From Siphonodentalium dalli (taxonomy: Eukaryota > Mollusca > Scaphopoda > Gadilida > Siphonodentaliidae): DNA of 64,000 bases. The translations under genes and the position numbers were made by a program. The notes below the pieces were generated by a model. That model did not search any database. It saw nothing but the letters and a program-made list of their open reading frames with translations, and was not told the origin of the DNA. Numbering within the stretch: position 1 is the stretch's first letter; every line of letters starts with the position of its first letter. Location of the stretch: NCBI GenBank assembly GCA_032622095.1, contig CP136067.1, positions 51,687,899-51,751,898 of the forward strand. Direction: 5' to 3'. Shown here piece by piece: positions 1-10,450 of the stretch.

Positions 1-206
1 GTAATAAGGCTTATAAGCATCGTGCAGGGTTGATTTTTCTCATAAAATTAATAAACATACAGGTACAATTATTTGGCATACAAGAGTATGCACTTTGGTG
101 GAGTCTGATGATGTTAGATGCTGATAGTCTAAAGGGTCAGTGTCTGGTTGTTCCCCTTGCAGAGGAGATATAAATAGGTACACGACATTTTGGATCGTCT
201 TAAGTT

Positions 207-432
207 GTTTCGTACCATATTTTTTGTAGTTTCGCACCATATTTTTTGTAGTTTCGTACCTTATTGTTTGGTCGTTTCACACCATGTTGGAAATCAATTC
301 GTCTTTTCATACCAATGATACCATATCACTATACATGTACGTGTATGTCACACCATAGGGAAACAAATAAATGATTTTCTGCAAAGTACGAAATAAAAAA
401 AAGTAACCACAAAATATGGTATGAAACGACCA
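207..432. repeat. Short tandem repeat with an inverted copy
   Basis: About four copies of a 22-23 bp unit beginning GTTTCGTACCATATTTTTTG start at 207, 229, 251 and 274. The inverse of the same motif (ATATGGTATGAAACGACCAT) lies at 413-432, so the stretch can fold back. It looks like the remains of a fold-back element. No gene is visible in 1-500. Confidence 0.5.
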
Positions 433-440
433 TGGTATCG

Positions 441-1172
441 GATAGTGAAATAATGAAGAAGTCACTATAGTTGTACATCATTTATATGGTCACAATATAT
501 ATAATGCAACGTGAAAGTTGATATGACATCTGTTCTGTTCGACTTCAGGTGTACTCAATTTCTACTCCGGCAATGTTCAGAATCCTATCCATTGATATCC
601 AACGAAACTGGTATGAAGCGTCTAGAACTTAGAATCCATATTAAATATAATTATAAATCCTTCAGACATTCAGTGTTACCGATCTCCAGAATCAACAACT
701 GACTGTTCAAGGCGGTTCCACTCAATGGTCGTTTTTAAGAAGTCATCGTAATGACTAATGAGTAATGTACAGTGCTAGTACGCAGTAGATCGAACGATTC
801 TCTGATGGTGCTGTTACTTACTTGTTACACACCTCCTAAGTTCTCCACCAGATATTGACAGACACACACTGGGGACAGTAACAGTACTAACACTCACACT
901 GACAGTGAATGAGTGGATAGGCCTACTGGTAGTCTACGGGATACTAAAGATAGAGTCAATTTTGGACTAGCCTACTGCACTGCAGTACTCACTGTACTGG
1001 TAGTGATGCAGTCCTCAAATTTTGTTGCTTTATTTTCCTTGTCTTCTTCGAATTTGTGTTTAGACTTAGATGTATAGAATTGTAGAATAACAATCAATTA
1101 TCATGACAATCGTCGTCAACAATGAATGACATTGATCGATTCAATGATTGTTGACACTGTGACTTGGTGAAT
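441..1172. other. Unassigned DNA
   Basis: I see no supported gene, RNA or clear repeat here. Open frames are short and lack family motifs. A short self-complementary patch around 1095-1155 has no further context. Confidence 0.4.
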
Positions 1173-1376
1173 TTAAATTTTAAGTCTCGCTGTCCTTGCG
1201 CGACTGTCTTCGTCGGCTGGTTCGTGTAAATATGGGCCAATATTCAAACGCAAGCCATCAAAGGCATCTTCAGTATCTGCCATAGATGCAGTATCCCCCG
1301 CAACACGTACTAACTCGTCGTCATTTTCGTGATCAGAGTCACTTTCAGACGCGGAAATGCTGTGTGCAGAAGCCAT
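1173..1376 (-). CDS. Possible acidic N-terminal exon, P2X7-like-domain type (tentative)
   Basis: From an ATG at 1376 in a good Kozak context (AAAATGGCT), the frame codes for 67 residues. It has a Ser/Asp/Glu-rich stretch (SASESDSDHENDDE), then a motif reading NIGPYLHEP, then a basic end and a stop. Acidic N-termini followed by a 'PY-x-x-EP' motif are known to me from invertebrate proteins with the P2X7 intracellular-type zinc domain. That domain itself is not present here. The open frame extends 21 codons upstream of the ATG without a better start. I see no obvious splice donor before the stop, so this could be a terminal coding fragment, a retrocopy or chance. The name is an inference. Confidence 0.3.
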   Translation of the reverse strand: MASAHSISASESDSDHENDDELVRVAGDTASMADTEDAFDGLRLNIGPYLHEPADEDSRARTARLKI

Positions 1377-1415
1377 TTTTCGTAAACAGTTCGTCTGCGG
1401 AGGTAAGTCCCACTT

Positions 1416-1442
1416 TGACGTCACGGGTTTTGCGGTCACGTG
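1416..1442 (-). promoter_or_regulatory. Palindromic CRE and E-box upstream of the 1376 start
   Basis: A perfect TGACGTCA (CRE) at 1416-1423 and a perfect CACGTG (E-box) at 1437-1442 lie 40-66 bp upstream of the minus-strand ATG at 1376. Both are palindromic. Their position suits a proximal promoter, which is the main reason to take the neighbouring frame seriously. Functional use is inferred. Confidence 0.35.
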
Positions 1443-2047
1443 ACTCGAGCAAAATCAGCTAAGAAATAATAATCGATTTTTAAAAGTCGCTAAAAACACG
1501 TTTATCGATAAAATTATATCTAATTTTTTATTGGATGTTATATTTGAACCTTATTCACACCAAACTAGCCATATAACATTGAAATAATAAACATTTAACA
1601 GTTCCCATTTTTACTTAACATACCTCCAAATGAATAATAGACTGTACCGATGTACACTTTTAACTGGCTGGGATAATTTATTCAGTATAGAAACGGTAAA
1701 TATGTGTGACCGTGTGACGCAGAGCGGGTCAACAGTTGTCATAACAACACCATACTCTTCGTGTGAATTTGCATATTGCACCATTCGATCACCGGCACTA
1801 GCATAGAGGAACATCGGAACAGCCGGGGTACTGGTTTAACTAGTATGCTAAGAACGGAGTAAAATACATGAATGTAGGCGTTATACGTGTCTATATTATC
1901 CGAATGAATCCATGACCATACTGGTGTATATTCCTCATTATATAAGTAAAGCCCGTGCATATTAGCACCACATAGTTTCTAAATTATTGAGACGGCACAT
2001 TTATACAACTGATGCGTTGGTTACTGCCAAACTACAAAAGCGCATTT

Positions 2048-2333
2048 GGGCCATCCGAAACACCACCGCACTTCCAAATATACAAATACACAACTCGTTA
2101 TAACGACTTGTTTTTATTTCTACAAGTCGTTAAAACGACTTCCGAAACTCGTTAACGACTTGCAAGTCGTTATAACAAGTTGTTGCAAGTCGTTATAACA
2201 AGTTGTAAGTCGTTATAGTAGACTTGCAAGACGTTATAACGAGTTGTTGGAAGTCGTTATAATGACTTGAAAGTCGTCAGAACGAGTTGTGTATTTTTAT
2301 ATTTGGTGGGTGCGGTGGTGTTTCGGATGGCCC
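2048..2333. mobile_element. MITE with about 55-bp inverted ends and self-complementary subrepeats
   Basis: The ends are inverted copies: GGGCCATCCGAAACACCACC at 2048 matches the reverse of GGTGGTGTTTCGGATGGCCC ending at 2333. The match continues inward through an AT-rich segment to ACAACTCGTT. The interior (2095-2290) is made of variants of AAGTCGTTATAACGACTT, which is itself nearly palindromic. No coding capacity. I found no convincing target-site duplication. Confidence 0.75.
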
Positions 2334-3988
2334 TTGAGTGCTTTCGTAGCAAAACTGGAAAAAGAGGCAACTTGATCGGGAGACTGCTTGCTAAATATGT
2401 TGAATTGTTCAAGATAAAATAAGATAATTTAAGCATTCCCCAATACTATCTGATATGACATCAAAACTACAATTTGTAACTGTTCTACGTGTATGCCAGA
2501 ATACAATATGATCAGATACCGATGGAGTTGTATTATGTTTTGAAATGTTTGTCCTGGTTTGTCCCCAAAATATCTACATGATGGTCTATGATAAAGAACG
2601 TTTATGATACCAGAATCCATTAAATGGGTACTGTACTCAAATGATTTGTTGATTCCTATATTATCTGCTTCGTATATTTCAATTATTTGACGGTCTGCTG
2701 AGTACGAAGTAATGTTACCGATGGAAGATATATAATCCGGAATGCAAAAATAGAACGCTCGTCATCGATATATTTTTGTAGTTTTCAGAAACATGACGTG
2801 TCAAATAAATGTTATATTATATGCATAATGGTCCCATATACTCATTAATATTATAGTATAGTCAGTGAGTGGCTTGAATTAACGCATTGTATCAACATGT
2901 TTTGTTATATGATGTGAGCCACCCGTTGCTCAATCCACTCTCCGTCAATTAATTGTATTACGTCTTGTACGTTGATATTCGTAACTTAGTTTATGGCTGG
3001 AGCCATAAAGTAAATCTAAACTTAATTGTTAAATTTGAAAATCGACATTTGGTCACAAAAACTTCACATGAATGGGCACATTATCACAGAAAACGTATAA
3101 CTAATCTAGCACTTACAGTGTTTGTTGTCTCCGGGTTAGTATAAAGAGCGTTTTCTATTCTAAAGTGGAACACTGTTAAACACTGACAATGAGAACCTAT
3201 CACTTCTCTGTATTGATCAGCGAGCCTTGTCACATTAAACTTGGGACTCCACATAGGACATAGTCATGACGTACCCCGGTTTAACTAACTTACGTTCTCG
3301 GCCGGCTCCAATTGTTTACACACAATCTCATTATATCGAGGAGGCTGCGACCCTTGTTTGTATAGTCGAATATTGCGACGGAAACAAGAAGTTGTGATGA
3401 AATATAAATGAAATTATCCAATGAGTTCCCTTCCGCGCTACAATTACTCGTTGTCTGATTATATCGGATACATCGGGTTATAGCAGCCAAGCCCTGATGG
3501 CCCAACTTACAACAGAAGAGCGTCTAATAATAGTTCGACTATATCATGACGTCACCACAGGGGATCCGAATGCGGATGAATTCCGCGTCACTTGATGTTA
3601 AATGTGTAAGGAGGATCATGTGGTCATCCAAGCGATCTCTATATTAATCAAGTATTAATTTTATCTCACAATTGCTTCATTTTCCAAATATGATCAAATA
3701 TATGAGGTAATGTCATGGCAGTTTCCGATTCCATAAACAACCAGCCGTGTCCTAGAAGCCAGTTGCGACTTCCTTTGCGAAGAGTTCATTCCACTGGCAA
3801 TTCAGTCCGATGCCCGTAACATGAGTCTAAAATACACAGCACATGCAAACAACAGGTCACATTGCACAGAACACGAAGAAGATTGCCCTCTTCTTAGATG
3901 GGTCACATCCATCCTTATATTTGGAATATATAGAACTAGTTTTACCATTGTTGCGGACGACTATATAATCACGGCTTAGTGTGATACC
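2334..3988. other. Unassigned DNA
   Basis: No gene with supporting motifs. A single inverted ATAAAGAGCG motif at about 3142-3152 resembles the paired module described at 25.3, 53.4 and 61.5 kb. The rest is AT-rich and featureless to me. Confidence 0.35.
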
Positions 3989-4001
3989 CCCCCCCCCCCC
4001 T
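3989..4001 (+). repeat. Poly-C tract
   Basis: An uninterrupted run of C. Similar runs occur at about 22326-22341, 27690-27704, 27971-27979 and 34762-34777, so long C or G runs are common in this locus. Confidence 0.8.
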
Positions 4002-4094
4002 CAACGACTGGGTCCGCTGATCCCGGAGTCCCGGTGATATGCAGGAAAACACACGTCGAATATAACATAATTAAGTTAACCGGACACCTGTAGC

Positions 4095-4196
4095 GCTGAG
4101 GGGTGCCCCAGAGCGGCCGCCGATGAGGGGGTGCACAAGAGTGGCCGCCGAGAAGGGGGTGGTCCAGATTGGTAGTCGCGGAGGGTCCCAAACCAG
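4095..4196 (-). repeat. GC-rich minisatellite, inverted relative to the 13.0-kb array
   Basis: About three degenerate units of roughly 30-35 bp. Read on the minus strand they contain GCGGCC(A/G)CTCT with a following GGGGCACCCC-type core. The same unit, on the plus strand, makes up 13020-13370, so it is a dispersed minisatellite. Confidence 0.6.
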
Positions 4197-4688
4197 GCAA
4201 CCTATTTCGACAGAACAGTAACACGGTGAGCGAATGTTCCGAGTTCTTAGCTTTTAAGGACAGTGTGGTAGGCGAAGGTATGGTAGGCGATGGTGTATCT
4301 GGGTTCAGATACACATGCATGTTATCCGCGCACATCCGGATCCAGATTTCGGAGCTGCATTGTTGAACTGTCCAGAGAAGTTCGAACACACACGATATTT
4401 CGCGGACGAAGATGATGATCGGCCACTGCACCGTGGTACTGGCTAATCGAAGACGATTCCGCGATGTTGTCAGCACTCTGATATGGCGCACCACATGTCT
4501 TGTCAATCTAATTGTTAAATTTTGTAATAGGAGGTTCTTTTTTATTAGGGATTTTGGAATGGACCCGTGAAGATATGAAAGGGCAGTATGTCCTCCCAAA
4601 CAACCCGCTTTGGTAATTTTGGAGGGGCAAAAAATGGTTTAACAATTTGACATGACACGATGAAGATAATTATCTGGACATGTTTTTT

Positions 4689-4727
<39 letters not shown>
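4689..4727 (-). repeat. (TAA)n microsatellite at the 3' end of the R4/Dong-like LINE
   Basis: ATT repeats on the plus strand, TAA on the element's strand, directly after its short 3' UTR. Dong of Bombyx is known to sit in TAA repeats, and R4-clade elements favour such targets or tails. The tract may be target, tail or both. Confidence 0.8.
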
Positions 4728-4728
<1 letters not shown>

Positions 4729-4809
4729 GTTTATTCGACTTTTGTCCACTCTCAAGGAGGATATATGTGGGTTTGTATTGACTGTCAGTTAAAACTGTAA
4801 CAATACAAC

Positions 4810-5514
4810 CTAATCTGTCTTCATAGATGTTACCTTTCTGAGGGTTCTCGATGTTCCTACTAGGGCTGTTACTGGTATTAGTTTGAGCCAGTTAGACAAT
4901 TTTTTGCTTATGGCGCCTGTTGCTCCGATGACAATTGGAACTATAGTTGTCTTTAAACCCCACATTCTGCTTATTTCTATCTGCAGGTCAACATTTGTTT
5001 AACCTTCTCGGTTTCCTTCTTTACAACATTGTAATCACTGGGGATTGCTATATCTAACAGCAGACACGTTCCATTGTCTCGGTTTTTAACGATGATGTCT
5101 GGTCTGTTACACGATATATTGCGGTCTGTATGGACAGGATCGTGATGTTGTCCTTTGTTGTTACAGGTGGTAGACGATATTCATACCACGCCTTATCTGT
5201 GGTGATGTTATAATGTTCACAAATGCGCCAATGGACATACCGAGCAACGTTGTTATGTCGCTCGAGGTAGTCAGTCGGGGCGAGCAGCGGACATGCTGAT
5301 ATGATGTGCTCAACCGTCTCAAGATGTTTGTGACACACCCGACAAGACTAGTAGGGTTGACCTTCTGTTTCATGGTTTTGCATTCGTAATACCTGGTCTT
5401 TATTGCTTGGTCTTGTGCACCTATTATATGGGCTTGTGTTTCAGCTTTTAGGTCAGCGCAGCAAAGCCATTGATATGATGCTGCCTTGTCGATGTTTTCA
5501 TCCTCCACACACAA
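4810..5514 (-). pseudogene. R4/Dong-like LINE C-terminus: CCHC finger and restriction-like endonuclease (frameshifted)
   Basis: After a segment containing IKTRYYECKTMKQK, a one-base shift of frame gives CRVCHKHLETVEHIISAC, which fits the C-x2-C-x8-H-x4-C knuckle of R2/R4 proteins. It is followed by LERHNNVARYVHW. A second shift near 5105 gives PDIIVKNRDNGTCLLLDIAI, which fits the PD...D core of the restriction-like endonuclease that nicks the target for reverse transcription. A further shift gives the terminal block (DLQIEISRMWG..., GATGAISK..., GTSRTLRKV) up to the stop at 4810. The individual blocks are well conserved, so decay is recent. No single frame is intact. Confidence 0.8.
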
Positions 5515-6240
5515 AGCGTGCTGGCCATGCTGAGGTTTACTTTCTAGTCTTGTTTTCCGTTTTTCTTATATTGTATCTCGTAGTCGGTTTTTTAATGTTC
5601 TATCTTGTTCAGTTGCCGTTTCGTCAGTTGCTATTTGATTAACTATGTCATGATCTTCTCTTATTTTTGCTGCTTGTTTGGTTATTGAGTGTTTGTTCTT
5701 CGTATTTTCATATTTCTCGACTGCTTTGGTGTTAAGGTCCCATGATGACTTTATGTATTTGTCAAGTCCAACGATCGATGTTTTGAACGCTGCTTCTATT
5801 TCAATCTATCCTCTACCGCCTTCTTTTCTGGGCGTGTAGAGCCTTTCTACATCTGCTTTCCTGTCATTAACCCCATATGCGGCTAACAGCTTTCTGGTTG
5901 TGCGGTCTATCTGTCGCAATTCGCTGGAGAACCAGTTCAGAACACCAAAGCTATATGATAACACCGGAACGGCGATGGAATTTATAGCTGTTATTTTATT
6001 TTTGGCTTTTAGTTCTGTCTTAAGTACCTGGCGTATTCTTCTTTTGTGCTCCTTTATCACTTTGGTTTCCATTTTTCCTTGATCAACTTCTGCATTTTCT
6101 TCGACACCTAGATATTTGTACGCACCGCCTTGTTCTAATTCTTTTATTTCTCCGTCATGTTGCAATTTTATATATCCTCTCCTCACGATGTTACCACCTA
6201 TGCATGATATATTTGCGCATTTATCTAGACCAAATTGCAT
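5515..6240 (-). pseudogene. R4/Dong-like LINE, RT thumb and linker region
   Basis: The frame 6240-5806 begins FGLDKCA and contains YKYLGVEE, where '(K)YLG' is the post-catalytic RT block. It continues with a Lys-rich segment and WFSSELRQIDRTTRKLL, characteristic of the thumb of R2/R4-type RTs. It overlaps the end of the upstream RT frame (6225-6240) in another phase, so one indel separates them. Below 5806 the frame shifts again and continues as a Lys/Glu-rich linker to the finger region at 5514. Confidence 0.75.
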
Positions 6241-7496
6241 TCTAATATCTCTACTGAATTCATCAACTTTATTATCTGCGTTTGTAGATCTTCATCGTTC
6301 TCTGTATACAACTTAATATCATCCATATATAGTAAATGGGATATCTTAGTTACACCAGTTTGTGTCTTCATCCGATATCCCACCTGCATTGCATTCAGTT
6401 CTGAGCTCAAAGGAAACAGACTGATGCAGAATAAGAGCGGAGAAAGCGAGTCACCTTGGAATATGCCGCTTTTCACGTATATGTCCTGTGTTTCAAGGGT
6501 GCCGTCTTGGTATTTGAGGAATAATCTTGTTTTCCATTGTCGCATTGAGCTTCTGATGAAATTGACTACGATTGGATTGATTTTATACATCTCCATAGCT
6601 TTGATGATCCAGCTATGTGGCACGCAGTCAAACGCCTTTTTGTAGTCAATCCAGGCCATGCTGATGTCACTCTTAGATTTCTTAGACCTATCCATCAACA
6701 TTCGGTTTACTAACGGTTGGTCCTTGCACCCATATGAACCCTTGATGCATCCATTTTGTTCTTCTGTGATGCTCTTGGTAACCAGCAAGTGTTTGTAAAT
6801 TCTCTCAGCCAAAACAGATGTAAGCATTTTGTATAATGTAGGGAGACACGTAATAGGCCTGTAATTTCTAGGGTTATCTGTGTCAGTTGACTTTGGAAGC
6901 AAACTTGTTTTCCCTGTCACTAGCCATTCTGGAACTCGACTGGGAGTTGCAATTAGAGAAGTAAAAAATCTTGCTAAATGTTGGTGACTAGATGTGAAAG
7001 TTTTCATCCAAAAGTTGTGTAAGCCATCAACCCCAGGTGCCTTCCAGTTATGACTTTTCTTAATTGCAATTTGTACTTCTTCTAATGTAATCTCGTGCCA
7101 GTGTTGCTCAGTTTTATTTGCATTTAGTTCTGTCTGTTGATTTATCCATTCGGAACTCTCGTTATGCTTTTCTTCTCTCTCCCAAATACCTCTCCAGAAT
7201 GCCTCAAGTTTCTCTTGTTCAGGTGGTTTGGTCACATCTTCTCTCTTATTATTAATGTCTCGGTAGAACGATTTAGAATTTTGGTTAAATGTTCTGTTCT
7301 GTTCGTATTGTTTTGTTCGTTTGTCATACCGTCTTATACGTTGTGATTTTGCTTGAATTGTTTGCTTCAGAGTTTCGATGACTTCTTGAAGTTTCTCAGA
7401 ACTATTGATGACATACTTCTTAAGTATTCTTCTTTTTTTGTTTTCATTTGTTCTGTTTTTCTCAACTTCCGTGAGGATTGACACATCTGCACGCAT
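6225..7496 (-). pseudogene. Reverse transcriptase domain of the R4/Dong-like LINE
   Basis: A 423-codon open frame with the ordered RT blocks: KAPGVDGLHNFWMK (152-165), NYRPITCLPTLYKMLTSVLA (211-230), EEQNGC.KGSYGCKDQ (246-260), the catalytic AWIDYKKAFD (first Asp, 281-290), GIFQGDSLSPLL (344-355) and LLYMDDIKLY (388-397, the YxDD pair). It copies the element RNA at the nicked target. The 'GSYGCKDQ' and 'IDYKKAFDCVPHSWI' wording is typical of the R4/Dong branch. All catalytic Asp residues are present, so the lesions are elsewhere: the 5' side is cut by an insertion and the 3' side by a frameshift. Confidence 0.9.
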
Positions 7497-7690
7497 ATTT
7501 TTTTTTTTTTTATTTTATTTTATTTTATTTTATTTTTTTTTTATTGGTGAAGTAGATATAACAACAAAAACATGAGACAGACATACATACACACAAGCAT
7601 TACATTAACGATACATTGATACATATTATATTCTTGCACTCACTTTTGCACGCTCCCAAGTGAATTTCACTCGGGCTATACTTTCTCACT
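7497..7690 (-). mobile_element. Nested 5'-truncated retroposon with A-rich tail inside the LINE
   Basis: On the minus strand a short 3'-end sequence runs from near GTATAGCCCGAGTGAAATTC (about 7680) to an AATAAA-rich tail of (TAAAA)n and A runs at 7497-7550. It splits the LINE frame between the N-terminal part (8112-7680) and the RT frame (7496). A likely short target duplication (ATATG) flanks it. It is younger than the host LINE copy. Confidence 0.65.
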
Positions 7691-8112
7691 GGCGACATTA
7701 ATAAAATCATGCTTGAATCATATAGTTGAATCTTTCTTTGTATTCGACCTTTCCATTTTTGTTCCCTTTTCTTTCTGACTTTGCTGTTTCTATCTCTTAT
7801 TTTAATATCCAGTCGTTCTACGACTGCTCGTGCTGATGCAAATATAAGTGTATTTACCTCTGTTATGTTCATGTTACCATCGAGGTAAATTATTTCGATT
7901 GCATTATTAGCCAGTTTGAGTTCTTTCTTTGCTCTTTTATTTTTAACAATCTTGGGTATATTGTCTCTGTTCTTCATGTCCTTTTGAATTTCTTGTTCGT
8001 ATATTCTCTTGATGTTATCAATATATATAGTCAGTTCTCCGTCTATCGCAGGTGGTGTTTCGTCTTGTCTGCTTGTATTAAACATGTCTTGAGGCTGGTC
8101 CTCGGTATTCAT
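7680..8112 (-). pseudogene. N-terminal half of the R4/Dong-like ORF
   Basis: An open frame from MNTEDQPQDM, rich in Lys/Glu/Asn, with NTLIFASARAVVERLDIKIR and VRKKREQKWKGRIQRKIQL. This matches the pre-RT helical region of R4-type ORFs ('...W..RI...I..LR'). The original frame ends where the nested retroposon enters; the codons after that (YSPSEIHLG...) belong to the insertion. Upstream the same frame continues to about 8250 with one TAA stop, so the ATG at 8112 is probably not the original start. Confidence 0.65.
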
Positions 8113-8251
8113 GATACCTTCAGACTGATTCGTATCTAATTTATTTTAATTGCATTGTGTACTATCAGGCAGGTCTTGTCCTAATATATTCTCCCCCGAT
8201 CCAGCTATGTTTCTGTCACAATCGGTGTCTATTATTTGTGAGGCAGGTGTC

Positions 8252-8280
8252 GATTATTATTATTATTATTATTATTATTT
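8252..8280 (-). repeat. Second (TAA)n tract, in the 5' part of the LINE
   Basis: About nine ATT units on the plus strand. It lies between two stretches that both look like LINE coding sequence, so an expanded Asn-codon run within the ORF is likely. The alternative is the 5' target junction of a shorter element. Confidence 0.6.
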
Positions 8281-9060
8281 CCTTTTAGCTTTTTACTTAG
8301 TTCTTTCTTCTTTTGCTCGTGATGTTGTTGTCGTTGTTGATGTTGATTGCGCTGTTAGTTGCATCTTTAACTTGTTTGGTGATCTTTTCGCTGAGTGATA
8401 TTGTCTCCACCATTCGGTCCTCACACGCCTAGGCCTGTATGGTGGCTTCCTCGCAGTACTTCGTGGTTGGCGCTGATTGTAGAATGGAGACGGCGGAGGT
8501 ACTGCTGGTGTTGTCGCTGGTGGAGATGGAGGACACCGGGCATTGGTGGTATTCCGGTGTCCGTTGTGGTAAGGTGTCCATCGCCACATCGAAGACAGCG
8601 GCAGGGGTGGCTGTGGTGATGTCTGTCTCCCCTGATACACTGACTGTGATCACGGGCAGGATGTGCCATCTGGGCGTCTCTCGGATAGCTCCTGTCTGTC
8701 GGGAGCTTCAGTGGTAGAGGGCTAGTACACGTCAATCTTCGAGGCCGCATGTTAAGGAACAGTCGGTAGATCAACAGCTGCCTACTTCTTTCTCCAGGGG
8801 TCTTTGTCTTCTTCTCCCCTTTCTCAGTTCTGGTGGTGATATCCCTGCGCCGAACCGTGGGGCTCTGGTGGTCTCCAGCTGCTTCGGTTATGTACTCCAC
8901 AGATAGATGCAAGAAGCCTCCCTTAGTATGGTGTAAGTCCAACTAAGGGTAACCACAACTCGCAATCTGTCCAAAGCGACGACCGATGCAGAGGGGATTA
9001 AATCCATAATCCTCTGTCATGTCCAAAATCACTCAGCCCGAATCGCTCGGGCGGCTAAGA
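8281..9060 (-). pseudogene. 5' region of the R4/Dong-like LINE (Ser/Thr/Arg-rich leader, degraded)
   Basis: All three minus frames stay open for long stretches between 8950 and 8290, reflecting GC-rich, Pro/Ser/Thr/His-rich leader sequence. A conserved-looking start lies near 8942 (HTKGGFLHLSVEY...). Upstream is a GC-richer leader with small stems such as CCCGAGCGATTCGGG at about 9029-9043. The true reading frame cannot be decided without a full-length relative, and the 5' end is uncertain. Confidence 0.45.
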
Positions 9061-10324
9061 CTTTTCGGACAATACACATAGCATTAATGCGACTTGCCCG
9101 CTCCACTTCCAAGTGGCGAATGAAAGGTGCTTCTCAATGGAGTGTGACATTTATATGAATGGCGCGGGCGTCGCTGTCGATTGCGCCGAACGTCAAATCA
9201 GCTGTTTCTTTTTTTATATACAAAAATAATCATAACACCATCCAATGCAAACTAATTATTGCCAGATCACACTTTTCGCACATGTGTATCTAGTAAATAT
9301 GACAAATGATATTTGACATCGCAGTTACACGCATGTCTGTGGGATAGCAAGACATACGTTACATTATGGAGCACTTTGGCGATAAAAAAAACTAAAATGG
9401 CACAAAAAAGCAATCTTCTATATCAGAATGCAGAAAAAAATAACATGTATTTTGCAACGGCCGTCGTTGTTGGTGTATGTAATGCTAACAAAAATTATAT
9501 TATAGAATGGAAACAGCATTGGTAACGTATTATTAGACGCACATGACCTAAAGCTGGAAAGGATTTCTTGACAAGGTTAGTATTCCGCATGACAACAGCT
9601 GTGGACTTGAGGAATACAACGGAACAATTTGTTTGTGTCACTGGTGGTGGTTGTAAAAAAAGAAGACTTTTTCAGATAGGTGGTTAAAGCATTAATCGAG
9701 TTATTTCGATACAGGAAAACAAATCAAAAAGCGAATACTATGTGTATTTTGGAGCCTAATCTTCGCTGAACTAATCTGGTGAACAGTTTGAAAGATGAAT
9801 ATGACGTGGGAGCCAATAAATCAGATGGGAATTATGATCTTTCACCAGGGTTAGATCTGTGACTTCGCCTTCCTTTTACAGAGGCAGAGAATCTAACTGG
9901 TGAATTATTGATAGAGCACAATTTCCACACATGTGTATCAAGTACAGTAGCAGACAGATGATACTTGACATCGCAGTTACACGCATGCCTGTGGGATTAT
10001 GGAGCACTCTGGTGATAAAAAATGAAAACGTCACATTTTAGAATTCAGAAAATAACATGTATTTTAGATGGGCTGTCGTTGTTGGTGTGTGTTATGCTAA
10101 CACAAACGGATTACGAAAATCACTCAACGTAAAGCTGGAACAAACATTGCTTGACAAGATTGTCATTTCGCATGACAGCAGCTGTGGTCTTGAGAAATAC
10201 AACTGAACAATTGGTGGTGGTGGTTGGAAAAAATAAGCCTTTATCAGAAAGTTAGTTAAAGTATTAATCAACCTATTTCGAAACAAAAAGCATGCGCGTA
10301 ACTATGATGACAAATACCAACTGT

Positions 10325-10450
10325 CCGATATTGGACTTGATACACATGTGTGACAAGTGTGATCTAGTAACAATTCACCAGTTAGATTATCTGCCTCTGT
10401 AAAAGGAAGGCGAATTCATAGATCTAACCCTGGGGAAAGATTCTCATCTC
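10325..10450 (-). repeat. Inverted segment of the 655-bp unit inside its own array
   Basis: Read on the minus strand this gives the unit's usual order (TCACCAGGGTTAGAT-type sequence, GAATTCGCCTTCCTTTTAC, CACACTTGTCACACATGTG). The rest of the array reads this on the plus strand. It accounts for most of the extra length between the second and third anchors. Confidence 0.8.

Larger units (their letters stand above)
4728..9060 (-). mobile_element. R4/Dong-like non-LTR retrotransposon with restriction-like endonuclease, damaged
   Basis: A minus-strand LINE can be followed almost end to end. It has an N-terminal low-complexity region (8950-7600), a reverse transcriptase (7496-5806), a CCHC zinc finger (about 5345-5285), a restriction-like endonuclease (about 5110-5040) and a conserved C-terminal block ending at a TAG at 4810-4812. 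An 83-bp 3' UTR follows, then (TAA)n. One ORF with the endonuclease downstream of RT is the R2/R4 layout, unlike AP-endonuclease LINEs. Several frameshifts, a few stops and a nested retroposon at 7497-7690 inactivate it. The 5' boundary near 9060 is approximate. Confidence 0.85.

Noticed and set aside
3976-4599. 207-codon minus ORF
   Set aside because: It crosses a poly-C tract and a GC-rich minisatellite that keep the frame open, with no domain visible.
8395-8717. Plus-strand ORFs rich in Trp, Arg and Val
   Set aside because: They are shadows of the GC-rich leader of the minus-strand LINE.
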